Positions 11,366 to 23,359 of a DNA stretch of 64,000 nucleotides are shown here, in pieces. Every line of letters begins with the position of its first letter. Position 1 is the stretch's first letter. A model generated the notes under the pieces. That model saw nothing but the letters and a program-made list of their open reading frames with translations, searched no databases and was not told the origin of the DNA. The DNA lies in assembly GCA_037176885.1 (NCBI GenBank), contig JAWWNJ010000001.1:4154001-4218000 (forward strand). Direction: 5' to 3'. Both the position numbers and the translations under genes were made by a program. The stretch comes from Favolaschia claudopus (taxonomy: Eukaryota > Basidiomycota > Agaricomycetes > Agaricales > Mycenaceae).

Positions 11366-12717
11366 ATGGCTCGGTCCCAGAATTGTGTGTTCATATTGAT
11401 CTCTCGTTTCCTCGCATTGACGCTGACTTTTCATGTCCAGTAATCTTCATCGGCCTCAACGCAGTCCGTTTCCTCACCATTGTATCTCTTCTACTCGTAT
11501 TTTCGAGCACGATCCTCGTCATGGTCACCAACGTTAACGCGGTGAACCGCTTCCATGCTACCCGCATCTCCAATTCTACCGACATCATGGTCGACTGCGA
11601 CTACATCCAGTACGTGAGATTGCGATGTAGGTTTTGCTTCGGGTTCTAATGTCGAGTATCAGAGGCAGCACTGTCCCGAATCAACCTGCCGGTGTTTTTC
11701 TGTCGATAGTCGCAAGTCTTCTCATCATCTTTCAAGTCATTATTCTCCTCCGTATGTCGCTTCTACCGACTTGACGATCCTCTTTAATCATTGTGACTTC
11801 AGTATCGGAGCTCGGTTGGCCTGCTATTTTCTTTGATCGCTTCTTCCCCGTTCTCGGCGCGAATTTCGGGCTCGGTGCTTTGGGTGTCTTCCTCTGCTTG
11901 TACGCCTCATGTCTCCCTTCTCTGTTTCTAAGTATTTCTAATTTCTTTTCACAGAATTGGTGCTCAGATTCTCTCCCACCATGTCGACGATTTTACCCTT
12001 GTCGCCGCATTCTTCATCTTCTCCATTGGTTGTCTCAACATCCTCCTCGGTCTCATTTTCCGTGAAGATGCCAAGGCCCACCGCGCTTTGAGTTACTCCG
12101 GCTCCAACAACAAGGGCCCCATCATCACTCCATTCACTGGCAACGTTACCGCCCAGTCTCCCGCGTTTACGTTCAGCGGTGACGCCGACGCTGTTTCCTT
12201 CGCCTCGTGGAAGGCCTCAGACATGAGGAAGGCAGCCTACGGCTTTGGCCGCCAGGACGAGGAGAAGGCCCTTGAAAAAGCAAAAGAAGCGCAACAAGAC
12301 AACATCTCGGTCGTGCTTCCGGAAGAGAATCTCCCGCGCTACCCTTCGCCAGTCCCCAGCGAGGGCAGCCACTACAGCCAGCATACGAAAGAAGAGTCCA
12401 GCGAGCACCACCCACGCCAGGCGGAATGGTATCCCGTGCCGATGTTCGCGTATACGCCATCTACTCACACCCGGGAGCCGACGCGCGCTTCGTCCCCGCG
12501 CTCGCACCGTGCGAGGCGCCCCTCCCCCTCTCCTTCCCGCTCTCGCTCGTCTCGCAGCGCGTCTGTGGAGTCCTCGAGTTCGCGTAGCTCCACTGCGTCC
12601 AGCATGAGCGACGCATCTTCCTTCCATGGCACCCCTACCGACTTGACACGCCAGGGCCAAGCGCCTCACGAGCATGTCTCGCCCTCGCGCTACGGCCGCA
12701 ATCCTGTTGCGTTTTGA
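11366..12717 (+). CDS. Four-helix membrane protein with Ser-rich cytosolic tail (DUF7598-like)
   Basis: The first exon is only 19 nt (MARSQN), and intron 11385-11440 joins it to LIFIGLNAVRFLTIVSLLLV. Further short introns lead through three more hydrophobic segments: PAGVFLSIVASLLIIFQVII, NFGLGALGVFLCLIGAQIL and LVAAFFIFSIGCLNILLGLI. A long soluble tail from SYSGSNNKGP to the stop is rich in Ser, Arg and Pro (SHRARRPSPSPSRSRSSRSA). The layout fits a small Agaricomycete-wide family that I recall as DUF7598. Its function is unknown; a plasma-membrane or eisosome-like location is conceivable but not shown. The family name is from memory and less certain than the topology. Confidence 0.72.
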
Positions 12718-13019
12718 TTGAACGCTCTTCCTCTACGCCTCGACATCCGGGTCATCTACTTGTAATCCCTCACCCCCCGCCATCTCTTCTCTTACGCCCT
12801 TACCAAGAAAATCCACGAACGAATAACAAACGAAACGGACTAGACGTCTGGAACGAAATCATTCAATTCTCTTCCTGCGTACCTGTATCTACCTGTACAC
12901 CGCGCTGTTTTCTGCGCAGATAATTTCCGCTGTATCATCCAGCAAAAAATGTATCACTATTAGCTACTGAATGTCTGTATCTTGATAACTAATTCATTGC
13001 GATGTTTCGCAAGTTTCTC
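12718..13019. other. 3' flank of the DUF7598-like gene
   Basis: AT-rich sequence with no open frame of interest. It probably holds the 3' UTR and polyadenylation region of the upstream gene. Confidence 0.45.
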
Positions 13020-13162
13020 GGTAACAGTTCCGTGACTCCAGAGCAAACTCCATGCATTTGTTAGAAAGCCCATATGATCATCTTTCTCGCAGTCAGAAAG
13101 ATGATCATATGGGCTTTCTAACAAATGCATGGAGTTTGCTCTGGAGTCACGGAACTGTTACC
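13020..13162. repeat. Perfect 68-bp inverted repeat (foldback)
   Basis: The left arm 13020-13087 and right arm 13095-13162 are exact reverse complements over 68 bp, with a 7-nt spacer CGCAGTC. The end of the left arm (CCATATGATCATCTTTCTC) is repeated directly just outside the right arm (13162-13180). The element lies in noncoding DNA between two genes that both end toward it. It could be a foldback/MITE-like element, an inverted-duplication scar, a hairpin RNA source or an assembly artefact. Confidence 0.95.
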
Positions 13163-13503
13163 CATATGATCATCTTTCTCATCTTACACTAATACACGCA
13201 CGACGGAGCGCATTGCGGCTGCGTTTTAGTCCCACTGACTCAAGTCGGGGGTCGGTGCAATCGAATTGCGGATGACTCTCAATTATGCATCTCGGGTGCG
13301 CAGTCCCGAAAAAGTCAAGATGCGGCGGCACTAATGACACTCAAGAGGTGGAGACGAAGATCAGAAGGAAACCCAAAATGTACATTAGAGGTGCAAGAGA
13401 CCTAACACGCATATGGCAGGCATAATATTCGTCAATAGGGCACATGCGGGGGCATAGTGGAACGGAGCCAGAATACAGATTCGTGGTGATGGTGATGGTG
13501 CAT
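13163..13503. other. 3' flank of RPL19
   Basis: Noncoding sequence downstream of the minus-strand RPL19 stop. It starts with the third partial copy of the foldback arm. No other structure is clear. Confidence 0.5.
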
Positions 13504-14272
13504 CTACTCCTTGACAGCGCCCTCCTCGACAGCCAAGAACGCTGCGCGCTTTTCCTGCAAGCGGGCGGCACGACGGTCGCGGGCAGCCTGTGTGATGAAA
13601 TTTGTGAGCGACACAAGATCAGGATAATTAAGAAGCGTTTGACGTACCTTGTTCTTGACACGGCGGGCCTCCATCTGGTCGGTGAGGACCTTGGTACGGC
13701 TCTTCTCAGCCTTGGCTTTGTGGATGTACTCCATGAGCACGCGCTTGTTCTTGAAGACGTTACCCTTGGATTTTTGGTACAGCGAGTGATACCTGAGACG
13801 CCGACGATCAGCGCGAACCACTCAAAGACGATGAACGAGAAATAAACGCAACAGATGCTTGTCGATTTTGCCCGCCTCTCTGTACTTTCTCAGCAACCGC
13901 CGCAGAACACGCTGCCGCCTCATCCACAGGACCTTCGTCGGCATACGGGCCTCGGCCGTACCCTTTCGCTTACCGGGGCCAGTGTGTCGGCCTTTTCGCT
14001 TGGCGGCGAGGAGGGAGCGGGTGCGGGCGCGGGAGTGAACGGTGGTGGGTTTGACGATGATGTCGCCCTCCTTGATGAGCTTCTTAACGTGGGCGCGAGA
14101 GTTGGCGTTCCCGATTTCCGACTGCTCGGTGGGGTTGAGCCAGATTTTGCGCTGGCCGACGCCTTTGACGGAGGCGGCGAGGCGTTTTTGGGAACGGAGA
14201 TTAACTGGAAAGGGCAAGAAATTTGGGGGGTTATGGGGGTGAAAAATTGGGGGGCGGGAGGGGCGTACCCAT
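13504..14272 (-). CDS. RPL19: 60S ribosomal protein L19 (eL19)
   Basis: Four exons read on the minus strand. The first holds only ATG plus one base (14272-14269); an intron of about 64 bp follows, restoring [20 protein letters not shown]. The main exon carries [47 protein letters not shown] and [20 protein letters not shown]. After another intron come [20 protein letters not shown] and [12 protein letters not shown]. The last exon ends in an Arg/Lys/Ala helix and TAG. Length is about 196 residues, normal for eL19. It is a large-subunit structural protein whose C-terminal helix forms a bridge to the small subunit. Placing the first intron at the start codon is common in fungal ribosomal protein genes. 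Confidence 0.97.
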
Positions 14273-15293
14273 CTTCCGTGGTGGGTCTAGCTAAAGGTCA
14301 GTAAGGAGGAAAGGGAGACGCAGATAATTAAATAGTCACCTTGAGGATGAAAGTGTCGGTAGCGGAGCTGACTCAGGCACGTGCCTACTGTACATCTCTG
14401 CGTGATCCAATCAACGGCTTTGGGCGGCATCCACTACGCCAAACTCTCTAAAAGGCAATTTGGGGCTGTGCCCTTCAGCTTGAGAACAATACATGGTTTA
14501 GATGGCGCGTCTTGCCTTGCTTCGTCCTGCTCCCTCAGTTCCTGGAGGGACGTAGTACTACACGGAACTGCGCCCTCTTCGCCAAAAACCTCCACACCGC
14601 CCTCGTCACCTCCAACCTCACCAGCGCAGTCGACGGCGTCCTGACAAGCGGTTCCCAAGTTCTCCCTCCCTCTCTGTCATGCAACTCCCACTCGTCAACG
14701 TCCACGAACATCACATCTATGTCGGTCAACGATTCACTAAGGGCGTCAAACTCTGCGCCGCCAAGCACAAACCGTCCTCGCGCCTCCGTCGAGACGCACA
14801 TCGATGGTTCGTTACTCGACACGCCCACCCAATATCGTCTTTGAAGCACCCCGCTCCATCGGCGCAGTGAGCGCCGTTGCCATGGTCCTGAGGCCACTTG
14901 AATTTGGTTATGAGTAAACAATTGATTAATATTGAGGCAGCGGTGAATGTGCCTGTTTCTCAGCAGTACTCATACAGTTCGAGCCCACCGGTCGTTTGAT
15001 CTCTGCTGGGCCTAGAGAAGCGATCACTCCGCTCCATATTATAGCGCCCAAGTTCCACAAAACACTTCCATCCCATAATCTAGATCTCAGCCCGCGTCGC
15101 GTGCACAGAGAATGAATCGAGCCTCATAAATCAATCCAGTTTGCCCAAGGCATCCATTCGACACAGCACATAAACCAGTACAACAAGATATGGAGCAAAG
15201 AAGATGTAGGTTACAAGGAGCGGATGTAGATAGATTACATGGAGTAGGATGGGATGTGAATGAAATAAAAAAAATCAAGTCGACCTGCATGCA
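14273..15293. other. Region without a supported gene between RPL19 and DSN1
   Basis: The part next to RPL19 is its promoter. From 14500 to 14920 both strands carry open frames of 110-128 codons, but neither has recognisable domains and the two are mutual shadows. A plus-strand ATG at about 14500 starts a basic mitochondrial-signal-like phrase (MARLALLRPAPS) that soon meets a stop. It may be a small lineage-specific gene or a relic. Confidence 0.4.
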
Positions 15294-17183
15294 TCATGAC
15301 CGACCTGGAGTCCGCTCCCGCTGCTGCTCTCGTCCCGGCGTCCGCTCCCGCTCCCGTCGCGGCGTACCCGGCCGCTTCGGTGTCCCAGGACCACCCGCCG
15401 TCGGCAACGTCAGCCTCCTCTCCCCATCGCCCGACTTAACAGCCCTCTGCGCCTCCCTCGCCGCCTTCCTCGCGGCATCCCCCACCTTCCCCGGCGGCCG
15501 CTCCATATCCACGCTCGCCAACGCGCGCAACAGCCCCTGCGCCGTATCCCCCTCCCTCCTCCCACTCCCACCAATCCCACTACCACTCCCACTGGGCCCA
15601 GCGAACCCATTGACCCTTGACCGATTCCGTGCAGCGAGCCCGCCTAGTCCAGCGTCCAGCAGCCCGAACCGCGCATCGAGCGCGCGACTTGCGACCCGCG
15701 CACACGTCCGCGCAGCGTGCAGGTTGGTGTGCAGCATGTCCAGTTTGAATTGGAGGTCCGGTACCCGCGCGCGGATTTGTGCCTCCAAGCCGTCGGCGTC
15801 GGGTGGCGCGTTGGACAAACGGAGTCCGTATCGTAGGCGTTCGTTGTCGAGGAGTCGTTCGTCAGGGGGAGCGTTGCGGTGCGCGTGTCGTCGTTCGTCG
15901 ATTCGCCGTCGTTCTTTGGAGGTGTACGCGTCGTAGAAGTAGCCGGTCTTCTTCCATTCCTCGTCTTCTTCTTGGGCTCTGGGGACAGCTGATTAGGAAG
16001 AAAACATGGGTTGATTGTAGAACAGACGCACTCTCGAAGTTGTTGCGTGTAGATGACCTCCCATTGTTTATTCTTCTCGTTCTGCGCGTTGGTCCCCGTC
16101 GGAGCGTTTTCATCATCGGGCCCGTAGAGCGAAAGGTTTATACGCCGCTCAGCCAGAGAGCGAACCATGTCATCCTCCATGGATTTGAAGGCAGATACAT
16201 CCTCAGGTGGTAGTGAGGCAGAGCCTGAGGATGATGAACTGGACGCGCGCGAAGAACTCCATGTAAGGAGTTGACGTAGTTGTTCCGGGTCAGGGAGATC
16301 GCGGTCAATATGCTTGTAGAAGCTCTCCTCGTTGACTTTCGGATGTGGTAGGGCTGTAAACGCAAAGTTGAATCAGCCAAAAGTACAGACTGACTGAAAA
16401 CGACGCGCGTGGTGGGCACGGCAAACGGAAACGAGCCCCACGTACTGAATGCACCGGCCTGGAACGAAGTGCTTATTCGTTTCCCGCGTCCGCCGAAAGA
16501 GTTGCGTCGTTGGTGAGAAGACTTCTTGTCTGGTTCAGGAGTTTTCGAGTTCCCTCGTTCACGGTCGCGTGCAATGGCGGCCATCGCGTCGCTGCGCAAC
16601 ATCTTATTCCGCTCCGCTTGTGGTGTGCCGTCCAACAGCGGAACCTCTGTGTCCGTAACCACTCTGGTCGCCGCCTTCTTGGATTTAGATTTCGATGGCT
16701 TGGGTGGAGGTTTTACAGGGGATGAGGGTCGAAATGACATGGAACTGGGAGACGCGAGATTGGAGGAGTTGGCGCGCGATGCTCGACGGAGGTTGTTCGC
16801 CTCGTCTTCCATTTGTCGCACATCATTCTCCACCACTGGGTCAACAGAGGCGTTCCGCGTAGGTTGTTGAGGCACAGATAAAGCATCAGCCTTGAATTTT
16901 TTGGCTGGAGGGTTGCTTGGGCCTGCGGTAGGTTGTCTTTGCGCGTCATTTCTCGGCTCCCGAACGATGAGCAGTCCGCCGGGGGTTTCTTCAGTGTCTA
17001 GTACAATATTAGGAGCTGCAACAACGCGTGAATTTGTATGGAATCAAGTCAACAACATTTTCGTTTAGCAGTGGACGCGAGACTCTTGTTTGATTTCTTT
17101 GGGGCGGCGGTTGTGCGGGTATTAGATGAGGCGGCGAGGAGGGGGTTGGCGGCGGGGTTGGTCGAGTCGCGTCTGGTGGCCAT
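15294..17183 (-). CDS. DSN1: DSN1/Mis13 subunit of the MIS12 (MIND) kinetochore complex
   Basis: Minus-strand gene of about five exons. The N-terminal half is disordered and basic (SPVKPPPKPSKSKSKKA). The diagnostic core follows: GKRISTSFQA, then after an intron KVNEESFYKHIDRDLPDPEQ and LRQLLTWSSSR, a pattern specific to Dsn1. Next come ERRINLSLYGPDDE, EEDEEWKKTGYFYDAYTSKE and a helical C-terminal half that would pack with Mtw1, Nnf1 and Nsl1. A Pro/Arg-rich tail with repeated RERTPGR ends the protein. Dsn1 links inner centromere proteins to the outer kinetochore, and in yeast its basic region is phosphorylated by Aurora B. The start at 17183 lies only 67 bp from the divergent KEI1 start. Confidence 0.88.
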
Positions 17184-17250
17184 CGGCGGGCGCGACAACA
17201 ACAACAAGTAGAGTGTGTGACAGTCAACAAAGTGTGACATTGTGACAGAA
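17184..17250. promoter_or_regulatory. 67-bp divergent promoter shared by DSN1 and KEI1
   Basis: The start codons of the two divergent genes are separated by 67 bp only. The spacer contains GTGTGTGACAGTC and TGTGACATTGTGACAG, a repeated TGTGACA word. The 5' UTRs must be extremely short or overlap as antisense transcripts. Confidence 0.55.
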
Positions 17251-18555
17251 ATGCGACTTATGCTCCGCCCCCAGTTCAAATTCAGGCTATGGCCCTTCTC
17301 ATCCTTCTTCGGCCTCCTCGACCTCAAAACCGGCGTAGAAATCGCCATTCTCTTCGCCGTTCGCGCCTTCAATTTTTTCTATTCGTTCTACTTGGTCATA
17401 CGAGCTTTGTTAACAGGTTCTGAATAAGGTCGCAGGCGTTTACGGCCTTATTGCAGCTCTAACTGGAGCAGGCGGCTCTTTCGCCCAACTTAGCATGTAC
17501 ATCTACTCTGTTCTCGGTCTACTTGCTCTGGGTTGGGGTCTCCAGGTCGTCAAAGAGGCTCGTCTCTTCCCTCATATGTCGAATCCTAATCATAAATCAA
17601 ATTACACCAGGAAGATCCAAGGCAGACGTTGTATTTCGCACATCTCTTCAGCGCGGACTACGTGCTTTCTACTTCATGGACAGTCTACTTCGCCGTAAGG
17701 TGGTGGTGGTATACCCCGCACGACGGCGCGCGTCAGGCCAACTCACCCGCGCAAGAAGATTTGATCGCAGTCGCCCAAATAGCCGGCCCCGTACTCACCG
17801 AAGACCAGCGCATAGACGCTGCACGTCTCATCTGGAATCAAGAAAAGGGCATGGCCTTCGCCGTCATACTCGTTTCTTGGCTTTCCAAAGTATGTGCCCT
17901 CCCTCCAATCTATTCCCTTCCTTCCTTCCATTTACGCTGTTGCAACGCAACTCCCTCTCAGATCTACCTCGCCCTCCTCATCTACTCCTACGCCATCCAC
18001 CTCCGCAAAGGCTCCTACCGCTCACTCCCATTGTCCCGCACCCCACTACGCCCAACAACAAATGGCAACCTCTTCTCCGCCAGCGCCCTCCCAGAAGAAG
18101 AGCTCGACGAAGAAGACATCGAAGACTTCTACCGCGTCCCCCTCCGCACCCCTCCTCCTAAGCCCAAGCACGCCGGGCACACCAACACCGTCAGCAGCGT
18201 CTCGTCATTCGCCGACTTCGTAGGCGCCGGTGACACAAAACCCCGTACGTACTTCCCTTCTTCACACTCACTGCCGAATAAATCCATTCCAGCCCTTTCT
18301 CATAGCTTCAACCCCGGCCTAAAGAAGACTGCTGCTGCAAGTCCGCTTAACCCAGGCAAAACCGCATCGCAAGAGGATGACGACGACGAAGTGCTCTTCG
18401 ACACCGATGAATATCCGTACACGAGCTCAGGTTCGACGTCGAAAGCGCACTCCAAGCGCGGAACCGAGACGAGCACAAGTGGCAGCCGGAGTCCAGGCTC
18501 CAGCATAGACAATAATGACGACTCGATTAGAATTCGCACCTCACCTAAAATGTAA
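17251..18555 (+). CDS. KEI1: KEI1, regulatory subunit of inositol phosphorylceramide synthase
   Basis: The N-terminus FGLLDLKTGVEIAILFA, followed after an intron by VLNKVAGVYGLIAALTG, matches the start of the Kei1 family, a Golgi four-helix membrane protein. A further membrane segment (YSVLGLLALGWGLQV) is followed by DPRQTLYFAHLFSADYVLST and TVYFAVRWWWY. A last hydrophobic helix begins after GMAFAVILVSWLSK. The cytosolic tail is acidic and Ser-rich, with EEELDEEDIEDFYRVPLRTP. Kei1 activates Aur1 and links it to the COPI recycling machinery. The second splice donor is weak: either CAG/GTCGTC or a non-GT donor after VVKE, so 4-5 residues there are uncertain. The gene converges on SEC31, with 196 bp between stops. 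Confidence 0.85.
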
Positions 18556-18751
18556 TTTAGAGTTCTCTCTTTGTAGTATAATACCTTTCTTCACACCTGC
18601 GGATATAATAGGTCACCTAATAAAGCTCCAAGAAAGAAAGAAACCTGTCATGAATATTTTAAAAGAAGAAAGGAATCGAACTATGTATGAAGTCGTTGAA
18701 CGCTGTCAGTTTTTTCTACCCTACATACGAATCGTCTCTGCGTTTTATAAA
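18556..18751. other. Convergent spacer between KEI1 and SEC31
   Basis: AT-rich 196-bp stretch holding the 3' ends of two convergent genes. AATAAAG at about 18618 could serve as a plus-strand polyadenylation signal. Confidence 0.45.
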
Positions 18752-21700
18752 TTACAGCCGCATGATGAGCTGCTTCACCCCCGACATCCACATCCCAATA
18801 TCATCCGTCTGCGACCCTCTTGTCAAAAGATCGACGTGAATGGCTAGCGCTGCTTGACGGTCGCGCGATTCCATGGCTGCGACTCTATCAGCACACAATC
18901 AAATAGCAGCAGCCGAAAAACCTTACCATTAGTGAGGACCAGTAACTGCTCGACAACCGACTGTGACAACGTCTCGCAATTCAGTGCATCGAAAAGAGGA
19001 TTGATTCGGCGTTCCAGGTCATCCACGAGCCGTTTCTGCTGAGGCGGTGTCGTCTGTCGCATCTGCGCAAGTTGTTGCGAGATGACAGAGAATATAGGTT
19101 GCGACGCGTCGGGAATATGACTTCTATCACCAGGAGCTGTGAAGAAAGGAATGAATCAAGGGCGCGTCGAGAAGGAAAGGTCCACTTACGATATTTCGGG
19201 GGTGGCGGTCCTTTAGGCGGCGCACGAGCGGCGGCGACGGAACCAGGAGCTGGAGCGGGAGGTCCGCCTGGAGGAGGTGGGGGACCACCCGGACCTTGTG
19301 GAGGTCCAGGCCGCTGCTGAGAGCCTGGAGGGGGGGCATACTGACCGGCTGGTGGCTGCGACCCGGGAGGAGGTGCGTACTGGCCAGGCTGCTGCTGCGC
19401 GCCTTGCGGAGGACCATAAGGTCCAGGCTGCTGTTGTGCGCCTTGCGGAGGTCCATACGGTCCTGGCTGTTGTTGTGCTCCAGCGGGAGGAGCATACGGT
19501 CCGCTCTGCTGTTGCGCTGGGGGCGGAGGTGACTGCATGAAGTTTGGAGGCGGTTGCTGAGCCCCTGGAGTGGGACCGCTGCGCATCGGAGGCGGGGCGT
19601 ATTGACTGGGAGTCGGCAACCGAGCGGGACCTCCGCCTGCTAGTCCTTGGGGCGGCCCTTGAGGAGGAGACATCAGACGCGAAGGAGGCGGGGGGGCAGC
19701 TGAGGGTGGTCTGCCTCCTGGCGGGGGCATCCCTCTCATGGGTGGCGGAGCTCCTGCTTGCACGCTTCCAGGACGCGGGGGAGGTGGAATGCTCTGGGGC
19801 TGCCCTTGAGTAAGATATGGCGACGTCGGGCCATTGAAGCCAGGCGATGCGGGCATGGAGTTGGGGAATGGCGCAGTAATGGCTCCGGGTTTCAGCGTAC
19901 TTGGCGGAGTAGAGCGCGAGTTGTTGATGAAGACCGGTGCGTCGTTCCAACCCCCTGCGTCACGTTTAGGAGGAGGCGGCGGTGGTGCGTGAAGGTTGGC
20001 CAATGAACCGCCACGAGGCGGCGGGGCGACCATCTGTGGTTGCATGGGCGGCGGCTGAGCGTTACCGTTTCCATGAGCGCTGATACCCGTAACTTGACCG
20101 TAAGATGGACCGGTCGGCTTGAGAGGTTGGAGAGGGCTGTAGGCGGGGTAACCTCGTCCAGTATTTGCCTGGCCCGCCGGATTGAATGTATTTGGCTGAG
20201 CAGGACCGATGTACGAATTCGACTGCGCTTGCGCCTGTCCAGAGGGGGCATATGGGCCAGACGGCGCAGGGGGTTGATATGTCCCGCTGGAAGGACCATA
20301 CTGCCCGGCGGCTTGCTGAACGTACTGCGGTGCTTGCTGCGCCGGCATGGGAGTTTGGAAGTTGTTGTATGCTCCTCGTACTGTCGTTTGAGCTGTCTGG
20401 CGCGTCTGAACTGCAGGCTGTGGTGCTGGGGGAGGAGCCGCCTTGGAGCTGGCTTTCGTGAGTCTTTCCCTCTGTCCCTTCACGGAGGCATCGCCGTATG
20501 CGGACGGGGTGAGCTCCAAGAATTTGACGGCTTCGTCGACGAGGCCATGAGCAGCGAGCAGTGCCGCGTACTCGTAGTATCGATCATACAAGCCCGCAAG
20601 TTTGAAAGTTGTCTCCTCTTCCGACGTGGTGGTAAGGTCGGAATCAACGTAGCCGGTAGCGGCCCGGAACACGGTCACCTTCTCGATAAACGTCTGCAAT
20701 GCACGCGCTCTAGCCGAATAAACAGACGAGCTGCTTCCTACCCCACCCTCAAGCGCCTTCGCTTCCTCCTCTGCCATTTCTTCGCCCCAGATGCCGACGA
20801 GTCGATCAAGTTTCCCTGCCGCCAGGTAAGCAAGAGTTGCGTTCTTCCTCCACACCTTCCCATCAACATCTTCTTCGTCTTCAGCCACGCGCCTTCCTTG
20901 AGTTTCAAGCCGTCCACCGAGCTCTTCAACCAAACCTTCAAACTCGCCCTTTTCTTTGCCCGCAAAAGTGCACAGAACGACAAACACCTCCTTCCATTCT
21001 TTGACATCCGCATTGCGCACAACGTCACTGAGGTCAGCATTCACGACGGCCTGGAGTACGCGTCCGCTACCCCCATTCCCTCCCTGCTGGGTCAGTGTTG
21101 ACGCGAAGTACGCATCCTGCGTGCGGCGCAGGAGTGCGGGACCACCGCGCACCGCGAGCAAGATCGCATCGGCATAACGCGCGGACGCTAGGCAAAGGCT
21201 GACTGCGGAATCAAAGTCGCCGAGTACAAGCGCTTGAGTGATAAGCCGGTCGGTTGGCGAAGCAGAAGCGGGGTAGATGCTGAATGCGCCAGCACCCTTC
21301 TCAGAGGCGGCTGATGAAGGGCGTGAGCCAACGGTGGCCGCAACCGACGAGTCAAGTTGATAGTTGGTGTGGGGCACGACGGTACTGAAGAAGTCGGAAG
21401 CATCCGCTCCGCCGTCTCCACCATCCGCAGCCGCGGCATTTTCCTCTCCAAAGAGACTTGGCGCAGTTGTCGTGCTCTCGGACTCGCTGGCGGTGGTTGT
21501 CGTCCCCGAGGTGACGCTTACACTGACGCTGGTAGCCGCGCTGACCTCAGAAGGTGCCTTCTCGCTGCCTGTGCCTTCTTCCTGGTCCGCGAACGAAACA
21601 ACGGACTCGCGAGCTGTGGGCTCCAATTCCTCCACTTTCATAGTAGCGTCGCCGTCGCTAGTCAAGGACAGTGCTTCAACGGCTTCTCGAACTTTTCTTT

Positions 21701-23359
21701 CGATGTCGGCTTTTTCAAATCCAAGCAAAGCCACCAATTCTTCACGCGAGTCAGTCTTGAAGAGGCTGAGTAGAGCCTTCCATCCGCTTTCGGCATCACC
21801 GTCCTTGACCTGCTCGCTCGCCCAGGTAGAAACTGCCGATTCGCCGTCCTTCGAGCCCACGTCCTTGTCGAGTGCTTCGCGCAATTTCGTGGCCCTATCG
21901 ACGACTTCATCTTCGATGGGTACAGTTCGCAAATGCACCGAGGCACTCTGATGCTTTCCGGCAGGGCCAGCGAGGTTGGAAACACTGACAAGCTTCCCTC
22001 CGAAACCGAAGGAGGCAGAAACGGGGCGGCGGAACCACTTGGGCGGGTGGGATAGAGAAAGCATGCCAGTGGCGCTGGTTGCAGTACCTCCCGGCTGCAA
22101 GTCAAAGATATCTGCACCAGAAGCCGCGTGGGCGGCCACTTCGGAAGTGGTGGTTGCGGCAGATTCGTTCGTGCCTTGAAGAGAGTGTAAACCAATTGTG
22201 CCGTCGAAGAAAGCGGCAGCAAAGAGGTCGGGGTTGCGGGGGCACCAGTCGACTTGGAAAGCCCAGTTCTGAGCACGGGGAAGCTCTCCAAGCGCTTCAC
22301 CCGTCTGGGGATTCCAGCACAAGGTGCGGTTGTCCTTCCCACAGGAGAGAAGTAGGTCTGCGTCTTGCGAGCACCAGGACAGAGAGAGAATGCCTTTCTC
22401 GTGACCAGTCAAAATCTATCGAACAAAAAAGAAAATCCAGATTAGACAGCGGATTGGGAAATGGTGCGTCATACGAACCTTCTCAGGAGCACGCGCATTG
22501 CGAAGGTCCCAGAGCATAATGATAGATGACTGGTCGTCTTCAGAAGCGGTGACAAGTCTTGTTGCATTATCGGGATGCCATTTAATATCACTCATCCCGC
22601 CTCCCGACGCCCCACCGCCATACGTCAACGCGACAACCTCGCGCTTCCCGCGTAAATCCCATACAACGGTGTAGCCGGTGTTGCTAGCACCTGCAAGAAC
22701 ATATTGAACCTGACGATTCCATGCGACGGCGGTCATTTCATCGAGTTTGGTCGAACGCGCTCCAGGAGTTGGAGTATATGGTTTCGCAGGGGAATTGAGA
22801 TCCCATATGTAGACCTATGGACGCAAAGGTTACAGGATACAGAACAAATAGGATAACAACGCACCTCGCCGCTGACGGCACCAGACGCCAGGAGGTTTGT
22901 CTGGATTGGGTTGAAATCGAGACCGCGAATGGGGCCAGTGTGCGTAGAATTGCGTGAAATAAGGGCACTAATTTATAGGTCAGATTCCGCTGTTCAACAG
23001 AACGATAAGACGCACTCGTCCGCCGCCGAAAGGATTTTTGCAGGATCCCAGAGAGCCAGCTCGCCGTTTTCGAGTCCCGCTGCAATAACACCGCGCGGAC
23101 GGGCTGCATCAACAGATCCCCAGGCCAAACGGTTGAAACGAGCAGTATCTTTAACAGTCCCTCGTGGACCTTTCTCTCCAGCGCCGCCCAGGTTGAACTC
23201 GTCCCTGTCGAGAAAATCCGGTGCCCATATCTCGAGCTGGCTTTCGTCGCTAAAGGACTCGTCGAGGGCGCCGGCGACGGTGCCCGTAGCGAGCAAAGGG
23301 AGCTCGGCGGCGGGGGACCACGCAAAGGTCGAGGTGCGGTGGATTTCCTTGAGTTTCAT
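18752..23359 (-). CDS. SEC31: SEC31, outer COPII coat subunit
   Basis: The protein starts MKLKEIHRTSTFAWSP, as Sec31 does. It carries an N-terminal WD40 propeller (FNRLAWGSVDAARPRGVIAA, VQYVLAGASNTGYTVVWDLR, LTGHEKGILSLSWCSQDADL, NWAFQVDWCPRNPDLFAAAF). An acidic linker and the alpha-solenoid ACE1 region follow (DRLITQALVLGDFDSAVSLC, YADAILLAVRGGPALL). The long Pro/Gln/Gly-rich segment (about 20400-19200) contains near-identical QQQPGPYGPPQGA repeats; this part of Sec31 binds Sec23 and stimulates Sar1 GTP hydrolysis. The C-terminal helical domain ends ALAIHVDLLTRGSQTDDIGM. The protein is about 1,290 residues, with several short introns. It forms the edges of the COPII cage in ER export. Confidence 0.95.

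Noticed and set aside
13444..13845. 133-codon plus-strand frame
   Set aside because: Antisense to RPL19 exons and introns, whose identity is certain.
20040..21101. 353-codon plus-strand frame
   Set aside because: Antisense to the SEC31 Pro-rich and helical regions; Arg/Cys-rich composition is an artefact of the complementary codons.
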